Shown here in pieces: positions 53,006-60,705 of a stretch of DNA of 62,349 nucleotides. This DNA comes from an uncultured Lachnobacterium sp. Lineage in GTDB: Bacteria; Bacillota; Clostridia; Lachnospirales; Lachnospiraceae. A program made the translations under genes and the position numbers. The notes beneath the pieces were generated by a model. The model saw only the letters and a program-made list of their open reading frames with translations, was not told the DNA's origin and made no database searches. Numbering within the stretch: position 1 is the first letter of the stretch; the number at the start of each line of letters is the position of its first letter. The stretch lies in NCBI GenBank assembly GCA_900550545.1, contig URSS01000012.1, positions 1 through 62,349 on the forward strand, written 5' to 3'.

Positions 53006-53487
53006 AACGAACTTTCAAATTTATTACCGCTTTATTACTCTCATCATCAATTATATGCACCATAATACCGCATGAAATAATTCATGCCCAAACAATTACT
53101 ATTTCTAAAGAAATTGTTTCAGACAATCTCTACTGTATAACCGAAATTTGTGAAACTCCAAATTCTGAAATTAATCTTTTTTCATCTTCTCAAACCAAAA
53201 GCGGAAGTAAAACACAACGTTATGTAAATGGTAATGGCACAACCTTATGGTATGTTACTGTACATGCAACCTTTACCTATAATGGAAGTTCTTCTTCATG
53301 TACAACTGCTTCTGTAACTGCAGAGAGTAATTCATCTGCTTGGAAAGTTACAAACAAATCCAGTTGGAAGTCAGGAAATACAGGATATGCTTCCGCAACA
53401 GCTACTCATACCCTTTCTGGTTCTGAAATTACCTCTTCTAATCGCACTGTTTCAATCTCCTGTAGCAAAACCGGAACTTTACAATGA
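53002..53487 (+). CDS. Small secreted protein 2 of the island
   Basis: 161 residues with a signal peptide (about 1-30, ending HAQ) and a mature part rich in Ser, Thr, Gly and Trp: TLWYVTVHATFTYNGSS, SSAWKVTNKSSWKSGN and TVSISCSKTGTL. This is a beta-sandwich-like pattern, with a Cys in the middle and one near the end that could form a disulfide. Family not recognised. Translationally coupled to the HAAS gene. Followed directly by a strong terminator. Confidence 0.8.
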   Translation: MKRTFKFITALLLSSSIICTIIPHEIIHAQTITISKEIVSDNLYCITEICETPNSEINLFSSSQTKSGSKTQRYVNGNGTTLWYVTVHATFTYNGSSSSCTTASVTAESNSSAWKVTNKSSWKSGNTGYASATATHTLSGSEITSSNRTVSISCSKTGTLQ

Positions 53488-53491
53488 ATGA

Positions 53492-53524
53492 ATGCCACGA
53501 TGTAATTCGAATACATCGCGGCAT
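53492..53524 (+). terminator. Terminator at the end of the island
   Basis: ATGCC-a-CGATGTA (53492-53504) pairs with TACATCG-c-GGCAT (53512-53524) around one mismatch and is followed by TTTTAA. It separates the island from trmN6. Confidence 0.9.
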
Positions 53525-53526
53525 TT

Positions 53527-54288
53527 TTAATACCCATAAATCTCATAGATTTCTTCCGTATAGACTCCCGGCTCTTTGTATACGATCAGTGGTTTTTCCA
53601 CCGTAAGTCGGGATTTTCCACCATGAAGTCCCTCGATCAGAACCATGTTCGGCTCCTTATCCACATATGGATATACAAGGCACATACGTTTCGGTTCAAT
53701 GCGGTATTCCACCATTTTGCTGAAAATTTCTGCCAGACGGAACGGACGATGTACCATATAAAAATGCCCACCCTGCTTTAACATTTTTGCACTTTCCCGC
53801 AATATGTCATCCAGACTGCAAAGTACTTCATGCCGTGCGATGGTCTTGGCATCCCGGTCATTCTTGATTCCATGGCTTCCAATCATGTATGGTGGATTTG
53901 TCGTAATCACATCAAAAGAAGATGCCCCAAATATATTTGAAGCATCTTTGATATCTCCGGTTACAATGTCAATTTTGTCTTCCAGATGATTGTAAGCGAC
54001 ACTGCGTTCTGCCATATCCGCACTCTCGGGCTGAATTTCCAGCCCTGTAAAATGCTCTCCTGCTGTCTTTGCTTCCAGAAGAATTGGTATGATTCCCGTT
54101 CCTGTTCCAAGGTCCAGTGCCCGCTCTCCCCGCTTTACCTTTGCAAAACCGGAAAGAAGCACGGCATCCATTCCAAAGCAGAATCTGCCCGGGTCCTGAA
54201 TGATATGGTAACCATTTCTATGCAGTTCGTCCAGCCTCTCCTGGCTATGAATTGTCACTTCTGTTTTGTTCTCCACGGTTTGGTCCAT
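53527..54288 (-). CDS. tRNA1(Val) adenine-N6 methyltransferase (TrmN6/YfiC family)
   Basis: 253 residues. The SAM site ALDLGTGTGIIPILLE is near 50-65 and the N6-adenine motif NPPY (ITTNPPYMIGS) near 135. It resembles YabB/TrmN6, which methylates A37 of tRNA1-Val. The ATG at 54288 is chosen because the rest matches family starts (RLDELHRNGYHIIQDP); the frame stays open far upstream only because it overlaps the repetitive ricT tail. The overlap with ricT is 44 bases. Last gene of the run. Confidence 0.88.
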   Translation of the reverse strand: MDQTVENKTEVTIHSQERLDELHRNGYHIIQDPGRFCFGMDAVLLSGFAKVKRGERALDLGTGTGIIPILLEAKTAGEHFTGLEIQPESADMAERSVAYNHLEDKIDIVTGDIKDASNIFGASSFDVITTNPPYMIGSHGIKNDRDAKTIARHEVLCSLDDILRESAKMLKQGGHFYMVHRPFRLAEIFSKMVEYRIEPKRMCLVYPYVDKEPNMVLIEGLHGGKSRLTVEKPLIVYKEPGVYTEEIYEIYGY

Positions 54289-55450
54289 CCTGATTATTTC
54301 TTCTGTCGTAATTTCGACGGTAACGTCCGTTATTTCTGTGTCGGTTCTGTTCGCTGCGTTCTCCCTGATTTCCGTGATCGTTGGAACGTTCGGAATCATT
54401 TCTTCGGTCCCGGTTGTTCTGTCTTCTGTCTTCCCGTTCTCCACGGTTATTCTGGTTGTAGCGGTCCCCACGATTATTCTGATTATAACGGTTTCCACGG
54501 TTCTGATTATCCCGCTGCTGATAATTATTGCGTGCCGGACGCTCCGGTTTTTCTTCCTCTGCTGTCTCTGTTCCGCTATCTTCAAGTCCTTCCAGTTCTT
54601 TTAATTCTTCCTCTGTCACTTTCACATCCTTACGGCGCTTAGGTGTAAACTGCAGGTCATCCACCGGATATTCGATCAGTTCTTTTTCCTCGCCATTGTC
54701 CACAATGACTTTTACCAGCTGGCGCAGCACATTGATACTCTGTACTTCACCTTTCATTCCACCCGGAGTCGTTACATAATCTCCTACCGATGGCAGACGG
54801 CTGTTCAGATATTCATAGGTGTCCTGTTCATTTTTCAGACAGCACATCAGACGTCCGCAGACACCCGAAATTTTGGTCGGGTTCAATGAAAGATTCTGTT
54901 CCTTTGCCATCTTGATCGATACCGGAACAAAGTCTGTAAGATACGATTTGCAGCAAAGCTCTCTTCCACAGATACCGATTCCTCCCAGCATCTTTGTCTC
55001 ATCACGCACACCGATCTGACGCAATTCAATACGTGTGCGAAATACAGATGCCAGATCCTTAACCAGTTCACGGAAATCAATTCTTCCGTCTGCGGTAAAA
55101 TAGAACAGAAGCTTATTATTATCAAACGTATATTCTGCCGCTACAAGCTTCATTTCCAATCCGTGTTTTGCAATCTTTTCTTTACAGATCACATAGGCTT
55201 CCGCCTCTTTTTCTTTGTTACGCTCCATGACTTTTTCATCTTCGTCCGTCGCGACACGGATAACCGGTTTCAAAGGCTGAATCACCTTGTCATCCTCCAC
55301 TTCTTTCGGCGGAATCAGAACCGTCCCCATCTCTACGCCGCGGGCGGTCTCTACGATTACATGCATGGCTGTCTCCAGATCATAATCAAGCGGATCAAAA
55401 TAATATATTTTTCCGGCTCGCTGGAAACGGATTCCTACTACTTTTATCAT
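54245..55450 (-). CDS. ricT: RicT (YaaT/PSP1) with Arg/Asn-rich tail
   Basis: 401 residues. Residues 1-275 are a PSP1-domain RicT, with the paired cysteine motifs CGRELCC and CGRLMCC (near 170-215) that bind a [4Fe-4S] cluster in the RicAFT complex, which affects RNase Y and mRNA maturation in Bacillus. From about 300 on, a low-complexity tail of ~100 residues has repeated YNQNNRG-type units, rich in Arg, Asn, Gln, Asp and Gly. The tail is absent from Bacillus RicT and may bind RNA. Starts one base after holB ends. Confidence 0.93.
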   Translation of the reverse strand: MIKVVGIRFQRAGKIYYFDPLDYDLETAMHVIVETARGVEMGTVLIPPKEVEDDKVIQPLKPVIRVATDEDEKVMERNKEKEAEAYVICKEKIAKHGLEMKLVAAEYTFDNNKLLFYFTADGRIDFRELVKDLASVFRTRIELRQIGVRDETKMLGGIGICGRELCCKSYLTDFVPVSIKMAKEQNLSLNPTKISGVCGRLMCCLKNEQDTYEYLNSRLPSVGDYVTTPGGMKGEVQSINVLRQLVKVIVDNGEEKELIEYPVDDLQFTPKRRKDVKVTEEELKELEGLEDSGTETAEEEKPERPARNNYQQRDNQNRGNRYNQNNRGDRYNQNNRGEREDRRQNNRDRRNDSERSNDHGNQGERSEQNRHRNNGRYRRNYDRRNNQDGPNRGEQNRSDNS

Positions 55451-55451
55451 T

Positions 55452-56441
55452 CTAATTCTCCTTAATCGTCAATAGTAACAGCTCGATGACCAAATCGAAG
55501 TTTACATTCGCATTCAAGCGGATTTTTGCTTTTTCAAGCGCTTCCAGAATGGTCTCAATTCCCTGATAGGAACGCTTCGCTGCCTGTTTCTTTATGTCAT
55601 AAACCTCATCTTTGAAAATAAGGCCATCTACATCGTTCGTTGCTTTCAGATACAATACATCACGGAACCAGATCATCATAAGATCAAAATAATCGTTTAC
55701 GCTCAGTTTGTATTCTGCGATCTGTTTTACCGCACCGGTCATCTCATAGAGATCGATATCCTCCAGCCGCTTCATCAGCTGCAGCACCGATGCCTTCAAT
55801 TCACCAAATTCTTCGGAAGAGGCAAGCTGAATGGCTTTTCCGACATTTCCCTGTGAAAAAGCCGCGCAGATATCGGCCTGATAATCCGGAATCTGATAAT
55901 GTTTCATAAGATATTCTTTTATTTTATCTTCCTTCACCGCCTTTAAATTTAAGGTAATGCAACGGGAAAGAATCGTCTGCAGAAAACTGTCTGCATTCGT
56001 TGTCAAAAGCAGGATGATCGCATATGCCGGCGGCTCTTCGATTGTCTTGAGCAATGCATTCTGCGCCTGCTGATTCATTTTCTGTGCCTCATCTACAATA
56101 TAAACTTTGTAGCGGCTGCTGTATGGTTTGATATCAATATCGTTGTTAATCTGTGTTCGTATGTCATCTACACCAATGGTATTTGGCTTCTCATGTGACA
56201 CATAAATAATGTCCGGCTGATTGTGATCCGCCGCCTGCCTGCAGGAACGACATTCCAGACATGGCCGCTTTCCCTCTCCCTCGCATTGCAGTGCCATGGC
56301 AAACGCCTCCGCGAGCATCATTTTTCCTGATGCCTCCGGCCCATTAAAAATATACGCATGGGACACTTTATCTTCTTCAATTGCATTCTGCAGATGTGCG
56401 ATGATCTGCTCATGTCCTAAAATATCATGAAAACCTGCCAT
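55452..56441 (-). CDS. holB: DNA polymerase III delta-prime subunit
   Basis: 329 residues, a clamp-loader AAA+ subunit. The P-loop region reads FNGPEASGKMMLAEAFA (near 32-48), the zinc-binding cysteines are in CEGEGKRPCLECRSC, and the SRC motif of the sensor is ILSRCITLN (near 160). The C-terminal collar domain follows. It loads the beta clamp with the DnaX and delta subunits. Its place between yaaR and ricT is the order found in Bacillus. Confidence 0.94.
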   Translation of the reverse strand: MAGFHDILGHEQIIAHLQNAIEEDKVSHAYIFNGPEASGKMMLAEAFAMALQCEGEGKRPCLECRSCRQAADHNQPDIIYVSHEKPNTIGVDDIRTQINNDIDIKPYSSRYKVYIVDEAQKMNQQAQNALLKTIEEPPAYAIILLLTTNADSFLQTILSRCITLNLKAVKEDKIKEYLMKHYQIPDYQADICAAFSQGNVGKAIQLASSEEFGELKASVLQLMKRLEDIDLYEMTGAVKQIAEYKLSVNDYFDLMMIWFRDVLYLKATNDVDGLIFKDEVYDIKKQAAKRSYQGIETILEALEKAKIRLNANVNFDLVIELLLLTIKEN

Positions 56442-56454
56442 TTTATAACCTCCG

Positions 56455-56895
56455 TTATGTCAGAATATCAAGAAGCAATCCCTTGATCTCTCCAATACGG
56501 TCAAGAATTGCGATATGATCCTTTTCATCTTCTACCAGCTCACTGGCCAGCTCATCGAGATTCTTATCGATCAGCCGAATGATTCCGTATACACGGTGTC
56601 TTCCCCTGCGATCCAGAAAATTCTCACGCGAAAATTTGTGGGAACGATAGACCACTTCATTGAGAAAATCTTTCACCAGTCCGCGGTATTTCTTCATATC
56701 ACGGATATCCATATGCTGCGCAATGCGGTTGCCCTGCGCGGTAATATCGTTTAACAACGCATCCACTTTTGCCTGCAGATCCGCATCCGTGATGGCACTC
56801 GCCAGTGTAAACTTAAAGGATCCATCCCCTTCCACTGTCTTTGCCGCTTCCGGTACCTGACTGATCTGACTGATATCGTTTACTTTCATCTCCAT
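56455..56895 (-). CDS. YaaR-like DUF327 protein
   Basis: 146 residues, helical and soluble, with the YaaR/DUF327 core near AQGNRIAQHMDIRDMKKYRGLVKDFLNEVV, followed by DRRGRHRVYGIIRLIDKNLDELA. The family is conserved in this locus but has no proven function. Start 56895 follows GAGAGG; the codon at 56910 overlaps the gmk end. Confidence 0.9.
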   Translation of the reverse strand: MEMKVNDISQISQVPEAAKTVEGDGSFKFTLASAITDADLQAKVDALLNDITAQGNRIAQHMDIRDMKKYRGLVKDFLNEVVYRSHKFSRENFLDRRGRHRVYGIIRLIDKNLDELASELVEDEKDHIAILDRIGEIKGLLLDILT

Positions 56896-56906
56896 AGGGA
56901 AACCTC

Positions 56907-57500
56907 TCAATCTGCAGCAATGTCACCTCGGATATACGAAGCAACTTCCTGCACCGTTGTGTCAAAATCTTCATTCACAAAACGGATCTCTACCCCTGCT
57001 TTTTTGAGCTTTTCTTCTGAAAAATCCGCTGCATCCGCAAGAAAACGCCGACACATTTCTTCGTATTTCGGTGTCCCCTGCCTGCGCTCTCTCTCGATGG
57101 CACGCATCAGTCGTTGTCCGTCTTCTACTTCAATGTAAATCGGAACAACTTTGTCCGTACCAAAATAGCTGCGCATTTTCTCATAACCTTCCAATGTCAC
57201 AATATACAGATAATTCTGCGTGGCAAGATCAATATGCTCATCGGCCACCGTAAAATATTTCCAGATTCCGTATACCGTATCATAGGCGCGAAGTTCTATA
57301 ATTCTATGTGCTTTTTCCAGCTCCTCCACCCTGGCTTCATCGCAGAAATGATATTCTCTTCCCTCGATTTCTCCCTGACGAATCGGCCGTGTCGTATAAG
57401 GAACGATCGGCAAAAGCTCCGGTTCCTGCTTCATAACTTCATGGTAAATGCTGTCTTTTCCAGATGCACTTTTTCCCATGACACAATAAATCCGGCCCAT
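56907..57500 (-). CDS. gmk: Guanylate kinase family protein
   Basis: 197 residues. The P-loop is MGKSASGKDSIYHEVM (near 8-23), slightly unlike the usual GPSGAGKST; the GMP-binding segment VPYTTRPIRQGEIEGREYHFCD (near 33-54) is well kept. It should phosphorylate GMP to GDP. In Bacillus this position, between a yaaO-like decarboxylase and yaaR-holB, is held by thymidylate kinase, so here a guanylate kinase homologue takes that place; whether it is the main Gmk cannot be told. AGAGGAG before the ATG abuts the outer stem of the 192-nt structure. Confidence 0.9.
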   Translation of the reverse strand: MGRIYCVMGKSASGKDSIYHEVMKQEPELLPIVPYTTRPIRQGEIEGREYHFCDEARVEELEKAHRIIELRAYDTVYGIWKYFTVADEHIDLATQNYLYIVTLEGYEKMRSYFGTDKVVPIYIEVEDGQRLMRAIERERRQGTPKYEEMCRRFLADAADFSEEKLKKAGVEIRFVNEDFDTTVQEVASYIRGDIAAD

Positions 57501-57514
57501 TTTTTCTCCTCTTG

Positions 57515-57706
57515 GTGACTATTCAGGCCGCCCCACATATTCGCAAAACCGCACGATACTCGTGCTTTCTCGCTGTTGCACAGCTAATTTTGCTCATATG
57601 TGGGGCGGTGACTCTATTCGAGTCACTGTGAAATAAGAAAAACTGCTACTTACATGCAAGCATGACATATCAATTTTTCTTATTTCACGGACTCCTGAAT
57701 AGTCAC
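57515..57706 (-). ncRNA. 192-nt multi-arm inverted-repeat structure in the gmk leader
   Basis: Outer arms 57515-57527 and 57694-57706 (GTGACTATTCAGG / CCTGAATAGTCAC, 13 perfect pairs) enclose three hairpin arms: 57528-57540 with 57596-57608 (13 perfect pairs, inside it GCAAAA/TTTTGC and two small hairpins at 57551-57565 and 57572-57584), 57609-57625 (TGACTC/GAGTCA), and 57628-57642 with 57674-57688 (15 perfect pairs). It fills almost the whole gap from the decarboxylase stop to the gmk ribosome binding site. It could be a cis-acting RNA leader or a small palindromic mobile element; the sequence does not decide. Confidence 0.6.
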
Positions 57707-57711
57707 TCTTT

Positions 57712-59127
57712 TTAATTATAATCTATTCTCGCATTTTTCACAATGTTTATAGTGTCCGTCTCCGGCAATCCTTCCACATCAAGACCTGCCTCCTGACACT
57801 GTCGTACGATCTGTATCATCGGCTCTGTGAAAATCTCACCCGGCACGATCATCGGAATTCCCGGCGGATACAGATAAATATAGTCTGCGGAAACCTTTCC
57901 AGCCGCTTCTTCAAGTCTGACGCTTCCATGTGCTGCTTCTTCTGCCTGATACGGTTCCATCTGTTTCTCTGGCTGCCGGTAAATGTCCTTCGGCGAAAAA
58001 GCCGCCTTTCCCGTATCTTCCATGCGGGCATCCATCGCGTGCAACGCATGAGACAAACGCCGGAAACCTTCCTCGGTATCCATAAACGAAGTCATGGCCA
58101 CCACATAATTTCCACTTGCCATCTCCATCTGTAACGCATAATCCCGAAGCAGAATTTCCTGTAACTGCTGCCCGCTCATTCCATTCTTTGTCACAATCAG
58201 AATTTTCCCCGGATCAAAAGCATATGCTTCTTCCCTGAAAAAATCCCCTGCATCCGGTACAGCCAGATGTTTCAGGTCGCGGACACTTGCACGAAAACCG
58301 GAAAGTTTTTCAACATATGTTGCAAACAGTTCTCTTCCACCGTCCGAAACCATACGAAGACTTCGTTCAATGCCTGCCATGAGCACATAGGACGGAGAAC
58401 TTGTCTCATAAATTCCGAGATACTTTTCCACTTCTTTCTCATCGATTCGGTCCGAACATAGGCATAACACGGCTGTCTGGGTAAACGCCGGCAATGTCTT
58501 ATGTACACTCATAATGACGGCATCCGCATATGCCACCGCATTTTCCGGAAAAGCCTCATGAAAGCCAAAATGCGCGCCATGCGCCTCATCAACGATGAGC
58601 GTAATATTACGCCGATGTACAACTTCTGCAATGCTTTTTACATCCGACACCAGACCATCATAGGTCGGCGATGTGAGCACTACTGCCTGAATGTCCGGGC
58701 ACTCCGCAAGTTTCTTTTCGATTGCCTTTACCAATATCTGTCCCTGGATGCCATAATGCGTATTCTCCGGGTACACATATTCCGGCGATAACTGCCGGAG
58801 AAAGATTGCATGGTAGACTGACTTATGGCAATTTCTTGCCACAAGAATTTTCCCGCCACGTTTCACCGATGCGCTGATTGCAGCAAGTATGCCACAGGTA
58901 CTTCCATTCACAAGATAATAGGCTTTTTTTGCGCCATACATTTTTGCAGCTGCATCTTCTGCATCCTTGATAATGCCTTCCGCGTGGTGCAGATTATCAA
59001 AATCCTCTATCTCCGTAATATCAATCGCATAGGGATTCGTGCCATCCAGCATACGTTTGTGTCCCGGCATATGAAAGGGATATCTATTCGATTGTGCCAG
59101 TTCTCTTAACTTTTCTTCCAGCATCAT
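57712..59127 (-). CDS. PLP-dependent Orn/Lys/Arg decarboxylase family protein (YaaO/SpeA-like)
   Basis: 471 residues. The fold-type I aminotransferase-like core has FHMPGHKR at the start (near 18), VDEAHGAHFGFH with the PLP Asp near 180, and the PLP lysine in SVHKTLPAF near 209. A C-terminal domain with YLYPPGIPMIVPGE is kept. It belongs to the short decarboxylases of the YaaO/arginine-decarboxylase group, which make polyamine precursors; the exact substrate is open. AGGAG lies three bases before the first ATG and six before the second (59124), so either may be used. Confidence 0.92.
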   Translation of the reverse strand: MMLEEKLRELAQSNRYPFHMPGHKRMLDGTNPYAIDITEIEDFDNLHHAEGIIKDAEDAAAKMYGAKKAYYLVNGSTCGILAAISASVKRGGKILVARNCHKSVYHAIFLRQLSPEYVYPENTHYGIQGQILVKAIEKKLAECPDIQAVVLTSPTYDGLVSDVKSIAEVVHRRNITLIVDEAHGAHFGFHEAFPENAVAYADAVIMSVHKTLPAFTQTAVLCLCSDRIDEKEVEKYLGIYETSSPSYVLMAGIERSLRMVSDGGRELFATYVEKLSGFRASVRDLKHLAVPDAGDFFREEAYAFDPGKILIVTKNGMSGQQLQEILLRDYALQMEMASGNYVVAMTSFMDTEEGFRRLSHALHAMDARMEDTGKAAFSPKDIYRQPEKQMEPYQAEEAAHGSVRLEEAAGKVSADYIYLYPPGIPMIVPGEIFTEPMIQIVRQCQEAGLDVEGLPETDTINIVKNARIDYN

Positions 59128-59141
59128 TTACTCCTGTTTCA

Positions 59142-60062
59142 TTATCCGAGGAACCTTCCAAGCTCCGGCATCCAGTCATCAAAGAAGATTTCATTGGTAC
59201 AAAGGCAATGCCACAGCGGTTCAAGAAATGTCAGAATGCGCGCAAGCGCTTCTGCCCATGGCACTGCCGCAGCTCCCTGACTTCGCAGGTAGCGCTCCCA
59301 GCGTTTGCGCATATATCCATATTCCGCATAACCGGCAATCTGCGCAATGCGGGTTTCTTTCCGCACTTTTGTCTGTTTTTCCGTAAGCCGCTGCAATTCA
59401 TCGATCACATAACGCCCACTGAGCGACTGCGTGCACAGAATTTCATATGTCCGGTAATAACATCCCATATCCTGAATCAGTTCCAGCTTTGCCATGATTT
59501 CATACAGGTCCAGGCTGATCTGGCTTTCCATGGAATATGTAAGATATGAAATTCCTTTTCCTTTGATTGCCAGATACTTTCGCTCCCGTGAAACCGGATG
59601 AATGTTCTCCGTAGTGATCGTATGAAAACCCAGTACAAACGGTACTTCCATGTCCTTGTAATTTCCGGTCAGATGCACCTCATAATCCGCGCTTTTTTGC
59701 GCTATGTCCCATTGCCAGCGAATCTGTTGCACATTCTTTTCTCCAAATACTTCTTCAATCAGATGCGCCATCATCGGAATGGATAATTTCTGTCCCGGAA
59801 CCAGTTTTTCTTCGGGCCAGGAACGCTCGCTTTGTTTGTACAAAAAGCGGATCTGCCTTTCTGCACGGGTAAGGTCTTCCCGTTCTTCCAGAAACTCATC
59901 ATTCTCCAGCCACAGAATCTCTTTGTAAGAGGACTGATAAAAGCGCTGCATCATATCCTCCGCCATATAAATCCACAATAGATTGGCAAACGGAATCTGC
60001 TGCAGCTCACTCTGCTTTTTTAATGTGTCAGCCGCGTCACTTCCCACTTTCATTACAGCCAC
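59142..60062 (-). CDS. Degenerate AbiEii-like protein
   Basis: 306 residues, soluble. The start (LKKQSELQQIPFANLLWIYMAEDMMQRFYQSSYKE) aligns by eye with the helical N-terminus of AbiEii toxins, and YSMESQISLDLYEIMAKLELIQDMGCYYRTYEIL with their later (E)KLEA...KDFYDIY region. The parts that make an AbiEii active, the KGG loop and the D-x-D metal site, are absent. It is therefore probably not a working nucleotidyltransferase. It overlaps the AbiEi-like gene by ten bases and ends 14 bases before the decarboxylase. The call rests on pattern and neighbour. Confidence 0.6.
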   Translation of the reverse strand: MAVMKVGSDAADTLKKQSELQQIPFANLLWIYMAEDMMQRFYQSSYKEILWLENDEFLEEREDLTRAERQIRFLYKQSERSWPEEKLVPGQKLSIPMMAHLIEEVFGEKNVQQIRWQWDIAQKSADYEVHLTGNYKDMEVPFVLGFHTITTENIHPVSRERKYLAIKGKGISYLTYSMESQISLDLYEIMAKLELIQDMGCYYRTYEILCTQSLSGRYVIDELQRLTEKQTKVRKETRIAQIAGYAEYGYMRKRWERYLRSQGAAAVPWAEALARILTFLEPLWHCLCTNEIFFDDWMPELGRFLG

Positions 60063-60682
60063 ACTCCAATCAGGCTTTGCACTTTACTGACAACTTTGCG
60101 AGCCCTTGCATATTCCATGAGCATGGAGATGTCTTTCTCCTCATCCTTTATGTATGACTGAAGCGCTTCCTTGAAAATCTCATGCTCCAGTTTTCCTTCG
60201 TATTTCAGGCAGTCGCAGATCACACGCTCCTTGTCATATATGCCAAACGTCAGATCGTTGATCTCTATTTTGGTTGCACCAAGTGCCAGTGCCTCCGGCT
60301 CCGTATAATACGGAATCACCTTCGGATAATCCATCTTAAAGCGGGATTTTGACGTATTTTTATCGACAGCCAGATGCCATCCATATGGTTTCTGACGGAT
60401 ATAACCATACGCATACAACGCACTTTCCATACACAGGCACGCATCCGGAAACAGCCGTGCAATGAGCTCCTCCTCGGAAAAACGGTCCATGCGGTCCGTA
60501 TAATAACCGTTTTTTATTCTTACAAGTTCTCCCGATTCCACAAAATCCAGAATGCGGCGATAATCCACATCGATATCTGCAAACTCTTCTTTCTTCACGA
60601 TTCCTCCGTGGGAATCGATTAACTTATGAACTTTTTCCAGAGCTTCCTCTGTTAATCTTGTTCTCTTACTGCTCAAAGCCAT
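60053..60682 (-). CDS. AbiEi-family antitoxin-like regulator
   Basis: 209 residues. An N-terminal winged helix (residues about 12-65: LEKVHKLIDSHGGIVKKEEF, ELVRIKNGYYTD) and a C-terminal AbiEi domain (CLCMESALYAYGYI; IYDKERVICDCLKYEGKLEHEIFKEALQSYI) match type IV antitoxins, which repress their own operon and protect against the AbiEii toxin without binding it. GGAGTAAACG precedes the ATG. It follows dacF by 23 bases with no terminator, so it may be read from the dacF promoter. Confidence 0.85.
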   Translation of the reverse strand: MALSSKRTRLTEEALEKVHKLIDSHGGIVKKEEFADIDVDYRRILDFVESGELVRIKNGYYTDRMDRFSEEELIARLFPDACLCMESALYAYGYIRQKPYGWHLAVDKNTSKSRFKMDYPKVIPYYTEPEALALGATKIEINDLTFGIYDKERVICDCLKYEGKLEHEIFKEALQSYIKDEEKDISMLMEYARARKVVSKVQSLIGVWL

Positions 60683-60705
60683 CGTTTACTCCATCTTGTA
60701 TCTTT

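Noticed and set aside
53527..54585. A 352-codon version of the trmN6 reading frame
   Set aside because: The first ~99 codons lie entirely within the repetitive ricT tail in another frame and translate to low-complexity sequence; the family match begins at 54288.
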